DNA from: MTP4 sp052056915
Lineage (GTDB): Archaea; Halobacteriota; Methanosarcinia; Methanosarcinales; Methanosarcinaceae
Assembly: GCF_052056915.1 (NCBI RefSeq)
Contig: NZ_CP195119.1
Coordinates: 2,604,001-2,668,000, forward strand
Reading direction: 5' to 3'
Length of the DNA stretch: 64,000 nucleotides
The translations under genes were made by a program, and so were the position numbers. Under the pieces are notes generated by a model that searched no databases, was not told where the DNA came from, and saw only the letters and a list, made by a program, of their open reading frames with translations. Below are positions 1 to 8,816 of the stretch, piece after piece (positions within the stretch are counted from its first letter, which is position 1; the number at the start of each line of letters is the position of its first letter).

Positions 1-776
1 AGAACATCGAATTCGGGCTGAAGATGAAAAAACTCAAAGCTCCCGAAAAGTTAATGGAAATTTCGGAATACCTTAATATTTCCCACCTGCTGGAAAGGCA
101 TCCTCTAAACCTTTCCGGGGGGGAACAGCAGCGGGTGTCCCTTGCCCGGGCTCTCGTTACAGATCCTGAAATCCTCATGCTGGACGAGCCCTTGAGTGCC
201 CTTGATCCGAGGACACAGGATAGTGCCCGGGAGATGCTTTTGAATGTGCACCGGAAGGGTAAGCTGACCGTGCTCCACATTACCCACGACCAGACCGAAG
301 CCCGGATCATGGCAGATAAGATTGCGGTGGTTATGGACGGAAAGCTTGTACAGGTGGGTACGCCGGAAGAAGTCTTTGAAAAACCTGCAAACGACATGAT
401 CGCTGATTTCGTAGGTTTCGAGAATGTCCTGAAAGGCAGGGTACTTTCCTGTGAAGAGGGCCTCCTCCGGATCGAAGCCGAAGGAACGGTGCTTGAAGCT
501 GCCGGGGAGGTGGAGGTCGGGAACATGGTACATGTCGGCTTGAGACCGGAAAACATAGTTTTAAGTAAGACCTTCACGCAATCCAGCATCAGGAACTCAC
601 TGAAAGGCACGGTGATAGAGGTTCAGAGCCTGGGCGCACTTGTGCGGGTGCGGATGGATTGCGGGCTCCTCCTGAACGCACTGGTAACCCGGCAGTCTGC
701 CGAAGAAATGGAGCTAGCTCCCGGGGTGCCTGTTTATGCCCAGTTCAAAGCTTCTTCTATCCATGTGCTCCGATGA
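1..776 (+). CDS. Molybdate/tungstate-type ABC transporter ATP-binding protein (5' truncated)
   Basis: Cytoplasmic ATPase of an ABC importer. The reading frame is open from base 3 into the window edge, so the N-terminus with the Walker A motif lies outside. Visible are the signature LSGGEQQRVSLARA, Walker B ILMLDEPLSALD and the H-loop HITHD, followed by a C-terminal TOBE-like region (about the last 120 residues, around NVLKGRV and GLRPENIVLS) as in ModC, WtpC and CysA. The next gene is a ModE-like regulator whose ATG overlaps this stop codon, which favours molybdate or tungstate as substrate. The substrate itself is inferred; sulfate or another anion is not excluded. Confidence 0.85.
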   Translation, partial: NIEFGLKMKKLKAPEKLMEISEYLNISHLLERHPLNLSGGEQQRVSLARALVTDPEILMLDEPLSALDPRTQDSAREMLLNVHRKGKLTVLHITHDQTEARIMADKIAVVMDGKLVQVGTPEEVFEKPANDMIADFVGFENVLKGRVLSCEEGLLRIEAEGTVLEAAGEVEVGNMVHVGLRPENIVLSKTFTQSSIRNSLKGTVIEVQSLGALVRVRMDCGLLLNALVTRQSAEEMELAPGVPVYAQFKASSIHVLR

Positions 777-787
777 GGTGGAAATTT

Positions 788-1426
788 GTGAAAGCGAAAA
801 CAAAGCTCTGGTTTACAGAAGACGGAAAGCCCGTGATGGGGGCCGGAAAAGCCAGTTTGCTCAAAGCTATTGATGAGGAAAAGTCCCTCCGGAAAGCCTG
901 CGAGAAACTGGGGATTTCCTATAAACATGCCTGGCTCATGTTGAAAAAAATGAACGAAAGGCTCGGAGATCCCGCAGTGGTCACAGTGCGCGGGGGGAAA
1001 AACCAGGGGACCTTCCTAACGGAAGTGGGTCGAAAAATGCTGGCCGAATATGAAACCAGCAGGCAGCTTATCAAGGAGGCTGTGGGAGACGAAACCGCCT
1101 GGGAAAACGTTGGCTTTAAAATCTCAGCCCGGAACAGGCTTCCGGGAAAGGTCCTTGAAGTCGAGAAAGGCGGGCTGGTTTCGAAGATTACGATTGAAAT
1201 TGAACCTTCAATCCTTACCTCAGTTGTCACCGAAGAGGCCGTGGAGCAACTCGACATAAAGCCCGGAGACCGGATATATGCTGTCATTAAGTCCACGGAA
1301 GTGATGGTTGCAAAGAGGCCGGAGCCCGAGTGTTCTGAAGAAAATAAACCTGAAGAAAATAAACCTGAAGATAAGAAATTGAAAGTTAATAAATCGAAAG
1401 AAAAGCAGCCTGAAAAAAAGAATTAA
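788..1426 (+). CDS. ModE-like molybdate-responsive transcriptional regulator
   Basis: Winged-helix DNA-binding domain in the first ~100 residues (GKASLLKAIDEEKSLRKACE, then GISYKHAWLMLKKM, typical of the LysR/ModE-type helix-turn-helix), followed by a single Mop/TOBE-like oxyanion domain (RNRLPGKVLEVEKGG to PGDRIYAVIKSTEVMV). E. coli ModE carries two Mop domains; one is seen here. The GTG at 788 is chosen because GAGGTGG at 775-781 sits 6 nt upstream; an in-frame ATG at 773 overlapping the previous stop is the alternative. The tail is a low-complexity Lys/Glu/Asn stretch with EENKP repeats. It probably senses molybdate or tungstate for the adjacent transporter and perhaps the fmd and mod operons of this window. 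Confidence 0.85.
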   Translation: MKAKTKLWFTEDGKPVMGAGKASLLKAIDEEKSLRKACEKLGISYKHAWLMLKKMNERLGDPAVVTVRGGKNQGTFLTEVGRKMLAEYETSRQLIKEAVGDETAWENVGFKISARNRLPGKVLEVEKGGLVSKITIEIEPSILTSVVTEEAVEQLDIKPGDRIYAVIKSTEVMVAKRPEPECSEENKPEENKPEDKKLKVNKSKEKQPEKKN

Positions 1427-1737
1427 GAAAATAATCCTTTTTAATACCCGGTAAATAAACCGTTTTGCCCTTCTTCTTCTTCTTCTCTCCTCTCTTTCTT
1501 ACTTTTCTTTAATCTGTCCATTCAATCAGATCGATCAATCGTTTTACCCCATTGGATAAATCAATCAGGTCCGGATGAATCAGAAGAAGATGTGTTACAA
1601 AAAAAGTGTAACCATTCCTGGTTGAGTTAAATCCTCAAATGGTATGGTTACGTCGGGTTTTTTTAGATCTGGCTTTTTGAACCTTTTTCTTTTGGGTTTT
1701 TTCTGTTCCAGGTCTTACCTTTCATAAGGCCTTTCCT
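1427..1737. other. Convergent intergenic region
   Basis: Lies between the ModE-like gene (+) and the COG1361 gene (-). It holds a pyrimidine-rich TTC run near 1470-1500 and the hairpin described at 1608-1664. No coding sequence is seen. Confidence 0.6.
1608..1664 (+). terminator. Hairpin followed by T-run
   Basis: GTAACCATTCC at 1608-1618 pairs with GGTATGGTTAC at 1641-1651 with one mismatch. TTGAG and CTCAA pair inside the loop, and a run of seven T follows at 1658-1664. It is placed between converging genes, consistent with a transcription terminator. Confidence 0.5.
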
Positions 1738-2790
1738 TTATTCCTGCTGTCTTTTCCTGTATAGGACGAAACAGGCTGCAAGGGCCATGAAACCCATTCC
1801 TGCACCAATCTGGTATCCAGGGAGGCTTTTTTCTGCGGACAGGACTTCCGTGTTGATCTTGACGCTGTCCGAGATCTGGTCATGCCCGTCGGTGTCTTCG
1901 TAAAGGATCTCGCTGTTAATGGAGTATGGCTTGGGGTTTGCGTCTTTGTCCACGTCCATGTCAAAGACGGCAACTGAGCTTTCTCCCGGGTTCAGGGTGC
2001 CGAGATATGCCTGATCGTCCGTGGTACTGAAGGGGTCGCCGGCACTGACCCTTACCGTGGCGTCTTTTGCGGGGTCTTCCCCTACGTTTTTATAAGTGAC
2101 GTAGAGCATGCCGCCTTCATCGGGGTAGAGTTCCCCTTTAACTTCCGTCACTTCAAAGTAGGGCTCTTTTTTGATCACTACTTCGATTGTCTGGGTCTGG
2201 GTTTTGTTTTCATACCAGATGCCTACTTCCTGGTTTGTTACCAGCTGTGTTTCTTTGTAGTATTCATCCCCGCCTACCTGCACATTATTCTGGTATTTGT
2301 ATGAAAGCTCGAGGGTTAAGGGGTACGTTCCTGCAGGTGCGTTCTTGTTGATTTCGATGGTGAACTTTGTGGGGCTTGAGCTGTCCTTTCCCTGTTTCAG
2401 GGTTCCTGCTTCCTGGGATCCGGATTTTACCTTGATGTTCGGGTCGTCGGACGTAAGGGTAGCAAGGATGCCAATCGCAGTCACGCTCTGGGCTTCGTAC
2501 TGCATCTCAGTTTTTTGAAGTACGGTTTCTTTTTCATCATCTGCTTCGTCTTCGGACTTGAAGCCGGAAATTGCACCTTTGTTCATCATATCGATGCTGA
2601 GGGTCACCGTGTCCCCTCTGGAAAACTCGTTGTCCCCGAGCAGGGTGGCGCTGAGGTCCGGACCTCCGTAGACGGTGTAGTAATTGTTACTGATGTCAAA
2701 ATTTTCAGGTATGGCTGCCTGTGCTGGCAGGGCTGCAAGACCCAGGATAAGAAGGGTAGTGACTGCAGCAAAAATTCCTTTTTTATTCAT
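1738..2790 (-). CDS. COG1361-type S-layer-like membrane-anchored protein
   Basis: About 350 residues. The N-terminal signal sequence MNKKGIFAAVTTLLILGLAA ends near the AQA site, and one C-terminal transmembrane segment (GAGMGFMALAACFVLY) is followed by RKRQQE, so most of the protein is extracellular. The body has beta-rich COG1361/NEW3-like repeats (FEVTEVKGELYPDEGG, TYKNVGEDPAKDATVRV). The start at 2790 is chosen over 2814 because AGGTGA lies 5 nt upstream. Its first codons overlap the stop of the gene at 2783-3928 by 8 nt. Third gene of the RND-exporter operon; probably a surface partner of the exporter. Confidence 0.8.
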   Translation of the reverse strand: MNKKGIFAAVTTLLILGLAALPAQAAIPENFDISNNYYTVYGGPDLSATLLGDNEFSRGDTVTLSIDMMNKGAISGFKSEDEADDEKETVLQKTEMQYEAQSVTAIGILATLTSDDPNIKVKSGSQEAGTLKQGKDSSSPTKFTIEINKNAPAGTYPLTLELSYKYQNNVQVGGDEYYKETQLVTNQEVGIWYENKTQTQTIEVVIKKEPYFEVTEVKGELYPDEGGMLYVTYKNVGEDPAKDATVRVSAGDPFSTTDDQAYLGTLNPGESSVAVFDMDVDKDANPKPYSINSEILYEDTDGHDQISDSVKINTEVLSAEKSLPGYQIGAGMGFMALAACFVLYRKRQQE

Positions 2791-3928
2791 TATCATCACC
2801 TGATGAATTCTCATTATTTTGATTCCTTTTCCGGTGCATGTTTATGATCTGGTATAGAGCGATAAGGATTATCAGTACAATTGCTATGCCCGTTATGCTG
2901 ATTTTTTTCTCGGATGCTTCAAGGGGCACATTTACTTTCAGGTTTTCTGAAAAAGAGGTTTCTCCTTCTTCGTCAATGTACTTTATTTCACTGTCAATCC
3001 CGTATTTTTTCACAACTGCATCCTGGTCTGCTGAAATTTCAAACAGGGCGGTTTTGCTTTCTCCAGGCCCGATGTCCCCGAGTCTGACTATGGACTTTTC
3101 CGTGCTAAGGGGGCTCATGACTATGATGCGGGCCATAGCATCTTCTGCTGTGATTTCCCGGGTGTTTGTGTAGCTTACCTCAACGACTTGTGTTTCTCCC
3201 TGTTTAAGGTTCCCGGAAACTTCAGTCACCTCAAATTTCGGTTCGCTCTCAATAGAGACGGGTAAGCTGAGGACTGTGTTTTTTGTTTTATATTCTCGTG
3301 TGAATTCCGTATTGGTCAGGCCAAGGTTAATTACTTCAGGAGTTACTGTTCTTACATTTGCCTGGTACTCGTAGCTCACGGGCAGGAGGAGTTCGTAGTT
3401 TCCTGCAGGCGTGTCTCCATCGATTTTTATCGTGAACCGGAGGGTTTGTGTGTGCCCGGTTTCAATCTCTTCCACATCCTGGACGCTGGTTACGGGGTCG
3501 ACTTCTATATACTCCGTTTCCGAGACAAGGGTGGCTTTGAGGTCTTTTGTGGTTGTGCATTCCTCTTCTTCTTCCAGTTCTGCAAGTGCCAGCAGTTCCT
3601 CAGTGGAGTTGTCTCCTCCCTGGTCTCCATTCAGCCTTTTGAAACCTTCTATATATCCCTTGTTCACTATTTTTACCTGAAGACCTGCAATCTCTCCCCT
3701 CTTGAATTCGGGGTCTCCGACAATAGATGCCTGTATGATCGGTTCCCCGTAGCTCCGGTAGTAGTCCACGGTGTACCCGTGCTCCGGAATAATGAAGTTC
3801 ACTTCATCATCATTATTATCGTTTCCAAGGGCCGGAGCTGCGGTTATTGAGATAACTGCAAAGAGTACTGCGATTATAGCGAATGTTTTTATTATCTTCT
3901 GTGTAGCTTGATTTCTGGGCTCTTTCAT
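2783..3928 (-). CDS. COG1361-type S-layer-like membrane protein, paralog of its neighbour
   Basis: 381 residues. A signal segment (IIKTFAIIAVLFAVISITAA) ends near ALG and one C-terminal membrane helix (ITGIAIVLIILIALYQII) is followed by a basic, Asn-rich tail. The extracellular part shares the layout of the downstream protein (KFEVTEVSGNLKQGETQVVE, then GPGESKTALFEI), so the pair looks like an old duplication. Its ATG overlaps the TAA of the RND gene in a TAATG arrangement, suggesting translational coupling. Probable role: cell-surface accessory subunit of the transporter. No enzymatic motif was seen. Confidence 0.8.
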   Translation of the reverse strand: MKEPRNQATQKIIKTFAIIAVLFAVISITAAPALGNDNNDDEVNFIIPEHGYTVDYYRSYGEPIIQASIVGDPEFKRGEIAGLQVKIVNKGYIEGFKRLNGDQGGDNSTEELLALAELEEEEECTTTKDLKATLVSETEYIEVDPVTSVQDVEEIETGHTQTLRFTIKIDGDTPAGNYELLLPVSYEYQANVRTVTPEVINLGLTNTEFTREYKTKNTVLSLPVSIESEPKFEVTEVSGNLKQGETQVVEVSYTNTREITAEDAMARIIVMSPLSTEKSIVRLGDIGPGESKTALFEISADQDAVVKKYGIDSEIKYIDEEGETSFSENLKVNVPLEASEKKISITGIAIVLIILIALYQIINMHRKRNQNNENSSGDDNE

Positions 3929-6279
3929 TAGATATCAGCCCCTCGAACTTGTTTGTTGGGTTGGTTTTGTATTGTTTGTGCGCCTCTTCTTTTATCTCGC
4001 CAGGTGTCCAGAACGACAATAAGGGGCGGGAATACTACAAATGTAGCAACCAGGGCAAGCAGGACATCGATGACCGTCACGATCCCGAAGTCACTTATCA
4101 TGCCAAATGGGGACGCCATCAGGGCTGAGAAACCGAAGACCGTTGTGGCCCCGGAGGCAACAATTGCAGTTCCTATTTTTGTGCTTGCTTTATGGATGGC
4201 TTCTATTGGGCTTGCACCTGCTTCTTTTTCTTCGAAGTAGCGCTCCATCATGAGAATTGCGTACTCGGACCCAACTCCCAGGATCAGAGCCCCGAGGGTT
4301 GCGGTCATGGGGTTGTAGTCAAGGTTCAGGTAATCCATAACCCCGCCGGACCAGCCGATCACGATAAACATGGGAATGACCGGAGTCAGGGCTTTTAGCC
4401 AGTCCCTGTAGACTATGAAAAGCCCGGCAAGGACCAGGAAAAGCCCGAGGAAAGTCATCTGCACCCTGCCGCTTGTAAGCGCGGTTATGACTTCTATGAA
4501 GACCACGTTGTTTCCCGTAATTGTGACAGATGTGCCGGGGGGCGCCTGCATCCACCGGATATCCTCTCTTACGATGTTGGTAAGCTCTTTGATCCCTGTT
4601 ACTTTTATGTCAGAAACGGCGTTTCCGATGTTAAAGTTCAGGAGAAGCATATTTTTCCCGTACATGTAGCGGTCTTTCTGGTAGTCCGGGATTTCTTCGT
4701 AGATTGCCTCAATTTCCTGGGAACTGTCCGGGATTGTACCGTCGTTTAGCTCTTTTACGAGGGGTACGATGCTCGATGCACTGTATATATGTCCTCTTCC
4801 GCTCACCTCATGTTCGCTGAACTCGTCGATCCACTTCAGGATCTCAGGGTTGGCAGTATCTTTTACTTTTATAATGATGTTCAGCTGTTCGTCCCCACCC
4901 ATTATGTCGCCCATGTGTTCCAGGTCGACAAGTGCGGGCATGTCCTGGGGGACAAAGGTTGTAACGTCAGTCTGGATGCCCACGGACTGGTCGGCATAAA
5001 TGCCCCCGAGACAGAGAAGTGCTGCAATCCCGAGCACAATCACGTCGTATTTTATTGTAAAGTCGGTAAGTTTGTTCAGGCCATTTTCAACTTTCTGGGT
5101 TTTCGCGTGTCCTTCCGGTTTTCTCCCTGTTTTCACCCGGCCAGATCTTATTTTGCTTTTCATTTTCCCGAACAGGTTCTTTTCCGAAACTCCGTCAAAG
5201 AGGGATATTGTGATGATGCCTACAAATATGGCTGCGAGATAGCACATGATTATCCCTACCAGGAGGAGTTTTCCGAAATCCCTTATCATGGGGACTGAGG
5301 AGGTGAACAGGGACACAAAGCCAAGAGCTGTCATCCCGAGGGCGACAAGGACCGCAGGGCCTGTATTTTTTACGGTAGCCACAATTGCGTGGGTTTTGTT
5401 TTTGTTTTCCTGTAGTTCTTCTTCTATCCTGTTATGAAACTGGATGGCATAATCTATGCCAAGTCCTATCAACACCGGGAAAGCGGCCATGGAAACCATG
5501 GAAAGGGGAATTCCAAGGTATCCCATAGCTCCAAAAGTGAATATTATTCCAATCAGGACAATAGGTAAAGGCAGTAGTCTCCAGCGGACGTGCCGGAAAA
5601 CAAGGTTTAGCACAATGAGCATAAAAAAGGCGGAAATCCCGAGAAGAGGACCCATGCTTGAATTCATTTCATCGTTCATTGAAATCTGGAAAGCCGGGTC
5701 TCCGGTAACTATGATGTTGTATGAGGGGGGAAAATCCGAAAATGAGATTGCTTCTTCGGTTGCGTACAGGATCTCCTCTCGTTTTGCGTCCGTGGTCGAG
5801 CCCGCCATTACCACCGATATGAGCATGTGTGTATCGTCAGGGGTAAGCATCTCAAAAGTGTCCGGGCTGCTGTCTATTATGGCTCTGATTTCTTCATCGG
5901 TGTCCGGGATCACGTATCTGCCGGTCATCTGGTAGTTTATACCTTTAATAATCGATGCCGGGCTTGTGGTTTCGATCACTCCTTCCGTGGAATAGAGCTG
6001 GTGGTCCAGTCGGTCCACGGCCTTCATGAGTTCTGACGTTTTTACGTCATTTCCCTCCACCATTACTACAATAGACTCTGTCTGGAAAATGTTCAGGAAA
6101 AGGTGGTCGAAATCCTGATACATTCGTGAGTCTTTCCCGACAAAGGTTTCGGTGCCTGATGCCATTTCTATTTTCTGTGCGCCCTGCATTGCTATGATTA
6201 CGAAAAGGAAAAAGACCAGGAGTATGGTCAGGCGGTTATTCTGGATAAAAATCCCTAGTTTTTCAAAAATGTTCTTAAT
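3928..6279 (-). CDS. RND-superfamily (MMPL/HAE3-like) membrane exporter, apparent ATT start
   Basis: Large inner-membrane transporter with the RND layout twice: a membrane helix, a ~200-residue extracellular loop, then a cluster of about five helices (around FRHVRWRLLPLPIVLIGIIF and again around FLGLFLVLAGLFIVYRDW). Conserved pieces include GLGIDYAIQFHNRIEEE and GVGSEYAILMMERYFEEKE. The first ATG (6189) would delete the first half of the first membrane helix. The frame continues upstream as KNIFEKLGIFIQNN then RLTILLVFFLFVIIA to an ATT at 6279, preceded by GAGGGG at the usual distance, with an in-frame TGA just beyond. I therefore take ATT as start (783 aa). Substrate unknown; lipids or hydrophobic compounds are usual for MMPL/HAE3 proteins. 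Confidence 0.85.
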   Translation of the reverse strand: MKNIFEKLGIFIQNNRLTILLVFFLFVIIAMQGAQKIEMASGTETFVGKDSRMYQDFDHLFLNIFQTESIVVMVEGNDVKTSELMKAVDRLDHQLYSTEGVIETTSPASIIKGINYQMTGRYVIPDTDEEIRAIIDSSPDTFEMLTPDDTHMLISVVMAGSTTDAKREEILYATEEAISFSDFPPSYNIIVTGDPAFQISMNDEMNSSMGPLLGISAFFMLIVLNLVFRHVRWRLLPLPIVLIGIIFTFGAMGYLGIPLSMVSMAAFPVLIGLGIDYAIQFHNRIEEELQENKNKTHAIVATVKNTGPAVLVALGMTALGFVSLFTSSVPMIRDFGKLLLVGIIMCYLAAIFVGIITISLFDGVSEKNLFGKMKSKIRSGRVKTGRKPEGHAKTQKVENGLNKLTDFTIKYDVIVLGIAALLCLGGIYADQSVGIQTDVTTFVPQDMPALVDLEHMGDIMGGDEQLNIIIKVKDTANPEILKWIDEFSEHEVSGRGHIYSASSIVPLVKELNDGTIPDSSQEIEAIYEEIPDYQKDRYMYGKNMLLLNFNIGNAVSDIKVTGIKELTNIVREDIRWMQAPPGTSVTITGNNVVFIEVITALTSGRVQMTFLGLFLVLAGLFIVYRDWLKALTPVIPMFIVIGWSGGVMDYLNLDYNPMTATLGALILGVGSEYAILMMERYFEEKEAGASPIEAIHKASTKIGTAIVASGATTVFGFSALMASPFGMISDFGIVTVIDVLLALVATFVVFPPLIVVLDTWRDKRRGAQTIQNQPNKQVRGADI

Positions 6280-6497
6280 GGCGAATTCCCCTCATTTCGA
6301 TTGTCTCGAGCATAAACAGGTTTTGAAGCTGGGTCTCGCTTTTTGAGGCTCAGGGGGCCAGTACTGTAAACCCTGGTTTTTAACCTTAAATCTGTAAATA
6401 TTTGTATTTGATAGGTTTATTTTCTATTCATTTATATAATTACTTGATACTGTTCTCTTACATTGAGGGTATATTGAAAGAAAAGATTTAAATCTAT

Positions 6498-6516
6498 TGT
6501 TACTTTAGGGGTAACA
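6498..6516. promoter_or_regulatory. Palindromic operator directly upstream of the TrmB-like gene
   Basis: TGTTAC and GTAACA are perfect inverted 6-bp arms separated by 7 nt, ending one base before the ATG at 6518. The palindrome GATTTAAATC (6484-6493) lies just upstream. The position suggests autoregulation of the regulator; binding is inferred. Confidence 0.5.
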
Positions 6517-6517
6517 A

Positions 6518-7291
6518 ATGTATCCTGCGATAAATCCGGGGCTTGTCCGCAATCTTGAGAAGCTGGGGCTTACCGAAAATGAGGGTAAGGCCTATGCCGG
6601 GCTGGTAAGTTTAAAAGAAGCCACCGCAAGGGAAGTCCATGAACTGACAGGAGTGCCCAGGGCTAAGGTTTATGACATCCTCAAAACACTGTCCAGAAAA
6701 GGTTTTGTGGAAGTTCGGCAGGGTTCTCCGGTTTATTTCAGGGCGGTCGATCCGAAACATGTAATTGGCAGGATCAAGGACGAACTTTTCACCTGTGCCA
6801 TCGAGGCTCTGGACCAGCTTAACGAGTTGAGTTATGAAATTCCAAGGTCTTCTCCTGTCTGGTGCATCCAGAGCGAATGGGGTATCCGGAAAAGGGTCCG
6901 TGAGATTCTCTATAATGTCAGGGATGAACTGATAGTTTTCTCTACCAACCCGGAATTTTTGGGCGAGTTTGAATCAGACCTGAAAAAGCTGGAAAAAAAC
7001 TGCCGGCTAATTCTTATTGTAGATGATCTTAATAAGTTCAGAGGAATGCCCTTCGACTTCACGGAGACCGGTAAAGATTTTGGGGACTTTGTCCGGAACC
7101 TGTTCATTGATGGAGTCCAGTACACTGAAGACTGCTTCATGATTGCGGATGGAAAGGAGTCCATAGCCGTCCATTCGGCCGGAAACAATAGGGAGGCGGT
7201 GGTAATCAGGCTGCCCGTGGTCTGCCACCTGCAGAAGTTGATTTATAACTGGCTTGTAGAAGGCAGTTTTATAATAGATGCTCCTCAATAA
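6518..7291 (+). CDS. TrmB-family transcriptional regulator
   Basis: 257 residues. The N-terminal winged helix is typical of TrmB: LEKLGLTENEGKAYAGLVSL, then ATAREVHELTGVPRAKVYDI and LSRKGFVEVRQGSPVYFRAV. A linker coiled coil and a phospholipase-D-like TrmB effector domain follow (WGIRKRVREILYNVRDELIV). It is transcribed divergently from the RND exporter operon, whose start lies 238 bp away, so it probably controls that operon and itself. The ligand cannot be told from sequence; TrmB proteins often bind sugars, but many archaeal members do not have a known ligand. Confidence 0.85.
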   Translation: MYPAINPGLVRNLEKLGLTENEGKAYAGLVSLKEATAREVHELTGVPRAKVYDILKTLSRKGFVEVRQGSPVYFRAVDPKHVIGRIKDELFTCAIEALDQLNELSYEIPRSSPVWCIQSEWGIRKRVREILYNVRDELIVFSTNPEFLGEFESDLKKLEKNCRLILIVDDLNKFRGMPFDFTETGKDFGDFVRNLFIDGVQYTEDCFMIADGKESIAVHSAGNNREAVVIRLPVVCHLQKLIYNWLVEGSFIIDAPQ

Positions 7292-7665
7292 GCGCTGCAG
7301 GGATGGTGTATATGATTACTGAATATGATTACTGCGTATGATTGCTGCATATGATTACTGCATATGATTACTGCATATGATTACTGCATATGATTACTGC
7401 ATATGATTACTGCATATGATTACTGCATATGATTACTGCAGAAAATTTATCTCATCTCCTACTATTCTAAATATTGTGGCATGTCTTCACAATTTGTCCA
7501 TTTTTGTTTGAATATATACTAATAATTCTAATCTGTCGTTCATCTATCCCTAATTTATATATTGGATTCTGATCTTAATTAAATTCCACTTTTATCAGTC
7601 CTGACAGTTTGACGGATTTTTATCAACGTTTCTATTACACAAAAGATCCTTGGAGGTTTAATTAT
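7292..7665. other. Intergenic region with 13-bp minisatellite
   Basis: Non-coding stretch between the TrmB-like and hydrolase genes. The tandem repeat at 7311-7440 fills its first half; the rest is AT-rich promoter DNA for the gene at 7666, whose ribosome-binding site GGAGG is at 7652-7656. Confidence 0.6.
7311..7440. repeat. 13-bp tandem repeat, ten units
   Basis: Ten head-to-tail copies of TATGATTACTGCA. The last seven units are identical and the first three carry one or two changes. The unit is not a multiple of three and TGA occurs once per 39 bp in each frame of this strand, so it is not coding. Confidence 0.95.
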
Positions 7666-8328
7666 ATGAAAAGCACAACAATCGGAGGTGTGAAAATAAG
7701 CTGGCTCGGGCATGCAGGCTTTTTGCTGGAAGGGGAAGGCAAAAGGATTTATATCGATCCATTCGAGCTTGCGGAAGAGCCCGAGTTTGACGAAAAGGCT
7801 GACATTCTCCTGATCACCCATGAACACTTCGACCACTGCAGCCCTGATGATATCCGGAAGGTCAGGAGGTCCGATTCCACAACCCTTGTCCCTGAGGCCT
7901 GTTCTCTTAACTTCAAAGGGGACGCCAGGAGGATTGCCGAAGGGGATGTCCTGGCTGAGGGGCTTGAGATCAAGGGAACAAGGATCGAAGTCGTACCTGC
8001 TTACAATCCTGACAAACCTTACCACCCGCGGGGACTTGGGGTAGGGTACATTGTCGAACTTGAAGGGCTGCGCATCTATCATGCTGGGGACTGCGACTTT
8101 TTCCCGGAAATGGGGGGTATCAGGGCTGACGTTGTCCTGCTGCCCATAGGGGGGACCTATACCATGGACGAAGAGGAAGCTGCCAGAGCAGTTGAGGTTA
8201 TCTCCCCGAAAGTTGCAATCCCCATGCACTACGGAAAGGTTGAGGGGACGGCCGGAAACCCGGAAAAGTTTAAAGCCCTTGTTAAAGGCAAGAATCCCGA
8301 CGTTGAAGTAATTATTTTTGATCCCTGA
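7666..8328 (+). CDS. Metallo-beta-lactamase-fold hydrolase (UlaG-like, COG2220)
   Basis: 220 residues. Starts at the ATG preceded by GGAGG 9 nt upstream. It has the metal-binding motif THEHFDHCSP (HxHxDH) near residue 50, HAGDCDFFPE with the next His/Asp pair, and a final metal-ligand region PMHYG. The fold resembles the UPF0173 / L-ascorbate-6-phosphate lactonase-like branch of the superfamily; the natural substrate is unknown. Cytoplasmic, no signal peptide. Probably monocistronic or followed at ~95 bp by the RNase P gene. Confidence 0.85.
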   Translation: MKSTTIGGVKISWLGHAGFLLEGEGKRIYIDPFELAEEPEFDEKADILLITHEHFDHCSPDDIRKVRRSDSTTLVPEACSLNFKGDARRIAEGDVLAEGLEIKGTRIEVVPAYNPDKPYHPRGLGVGYIVELEGLRIYHAGDCDFFPEMGGIRADVVLLPIGGTYTMDEEEAARAVEVISPKVAIPMHYGKVEGTAGNPEKFKALVKGKNPDVEVIIFDP

Positions 8329-8423
8329 GTTCTCCTTTTTCCTGCAACAGGTTACAGGACCTTAAAGGGATGCTCAGGTTAAAAGAGAAGGGTTATAAGA
8401 TAAATTGCAGAATCTATCCCACC

Positions 8424-8792
8424 ATGTCGCGAATTCCCAGGAAAAAACAGAAAAATATGCTCCGAAGCGTTGCAACCCAGCGCATGTGGAGGCTCTTTGA
8501 GCTTGCGGAAAAGGAGTTCAAGGAACATCCCGAACGAAGCGAGCGCTACGTTCAGCTTATCCGGAGCATCTCAATGCGAAACCGGATGAGGGTTCCGCGG
8601 GAAATAAAACGCCGTATCTGCAAACACTGCTATGCTTTCCTGGTACCCGGAGTAAACGCTCGCTACCGGCTTAAAGGCGGGTATACTGTGGTCTCCTGCG
8701 AGCGCTGCGGAATGGAAATGCGCTATCCCTATAAAGGGTTGAAACCTTCCAGGAAAAAAGGCAATAGCAGTAAGGATAGGGAGAAAGTGTGA
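8424..8792 (+). CDS. rnp4: Ribonuclease P protein component 4 (Rpp21/Rpr2 family)
   Basis: 122 residues, basic. Protein subunit of archaeal RNase P, which removes 5' leaders from pre-tRNA. The N-terminal helices (MWRLFELAEKEFKEHPERSE, then RYVQLIRSISMRNRMRVP) precede the zinc ribbon with CKHC and CERCG, followed by MRYPYKG. The start is the ATG of MSRIPRKKQK, where family members usually begin; an upstream in-frame ATG at 8370 would add 18 residues without family similarity that I recognise. The C-terminal tail is Lys-rich. Confidence 0.9.
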   Translation: MSRIPRKKQKNMLRSVATQRMWRLFELAEKEFKEHPERSERYVQLIRSISMRNRMRVPREIKRRICKHCYAFLVPGVNARYRLKGGYTVVSCERCGMEMRYPYKGLKPSRKKGNSSKDREKV

Positions 8793-8816
8793 CCTGGGGG
8801 AAGGCGCCGGGAAAGG

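Noticed and set aside
7311..7440. CRISPR array
   Set aside because: Units are 13 bp in direct head-to-tail contact with no spacers and no cas genes nearby.
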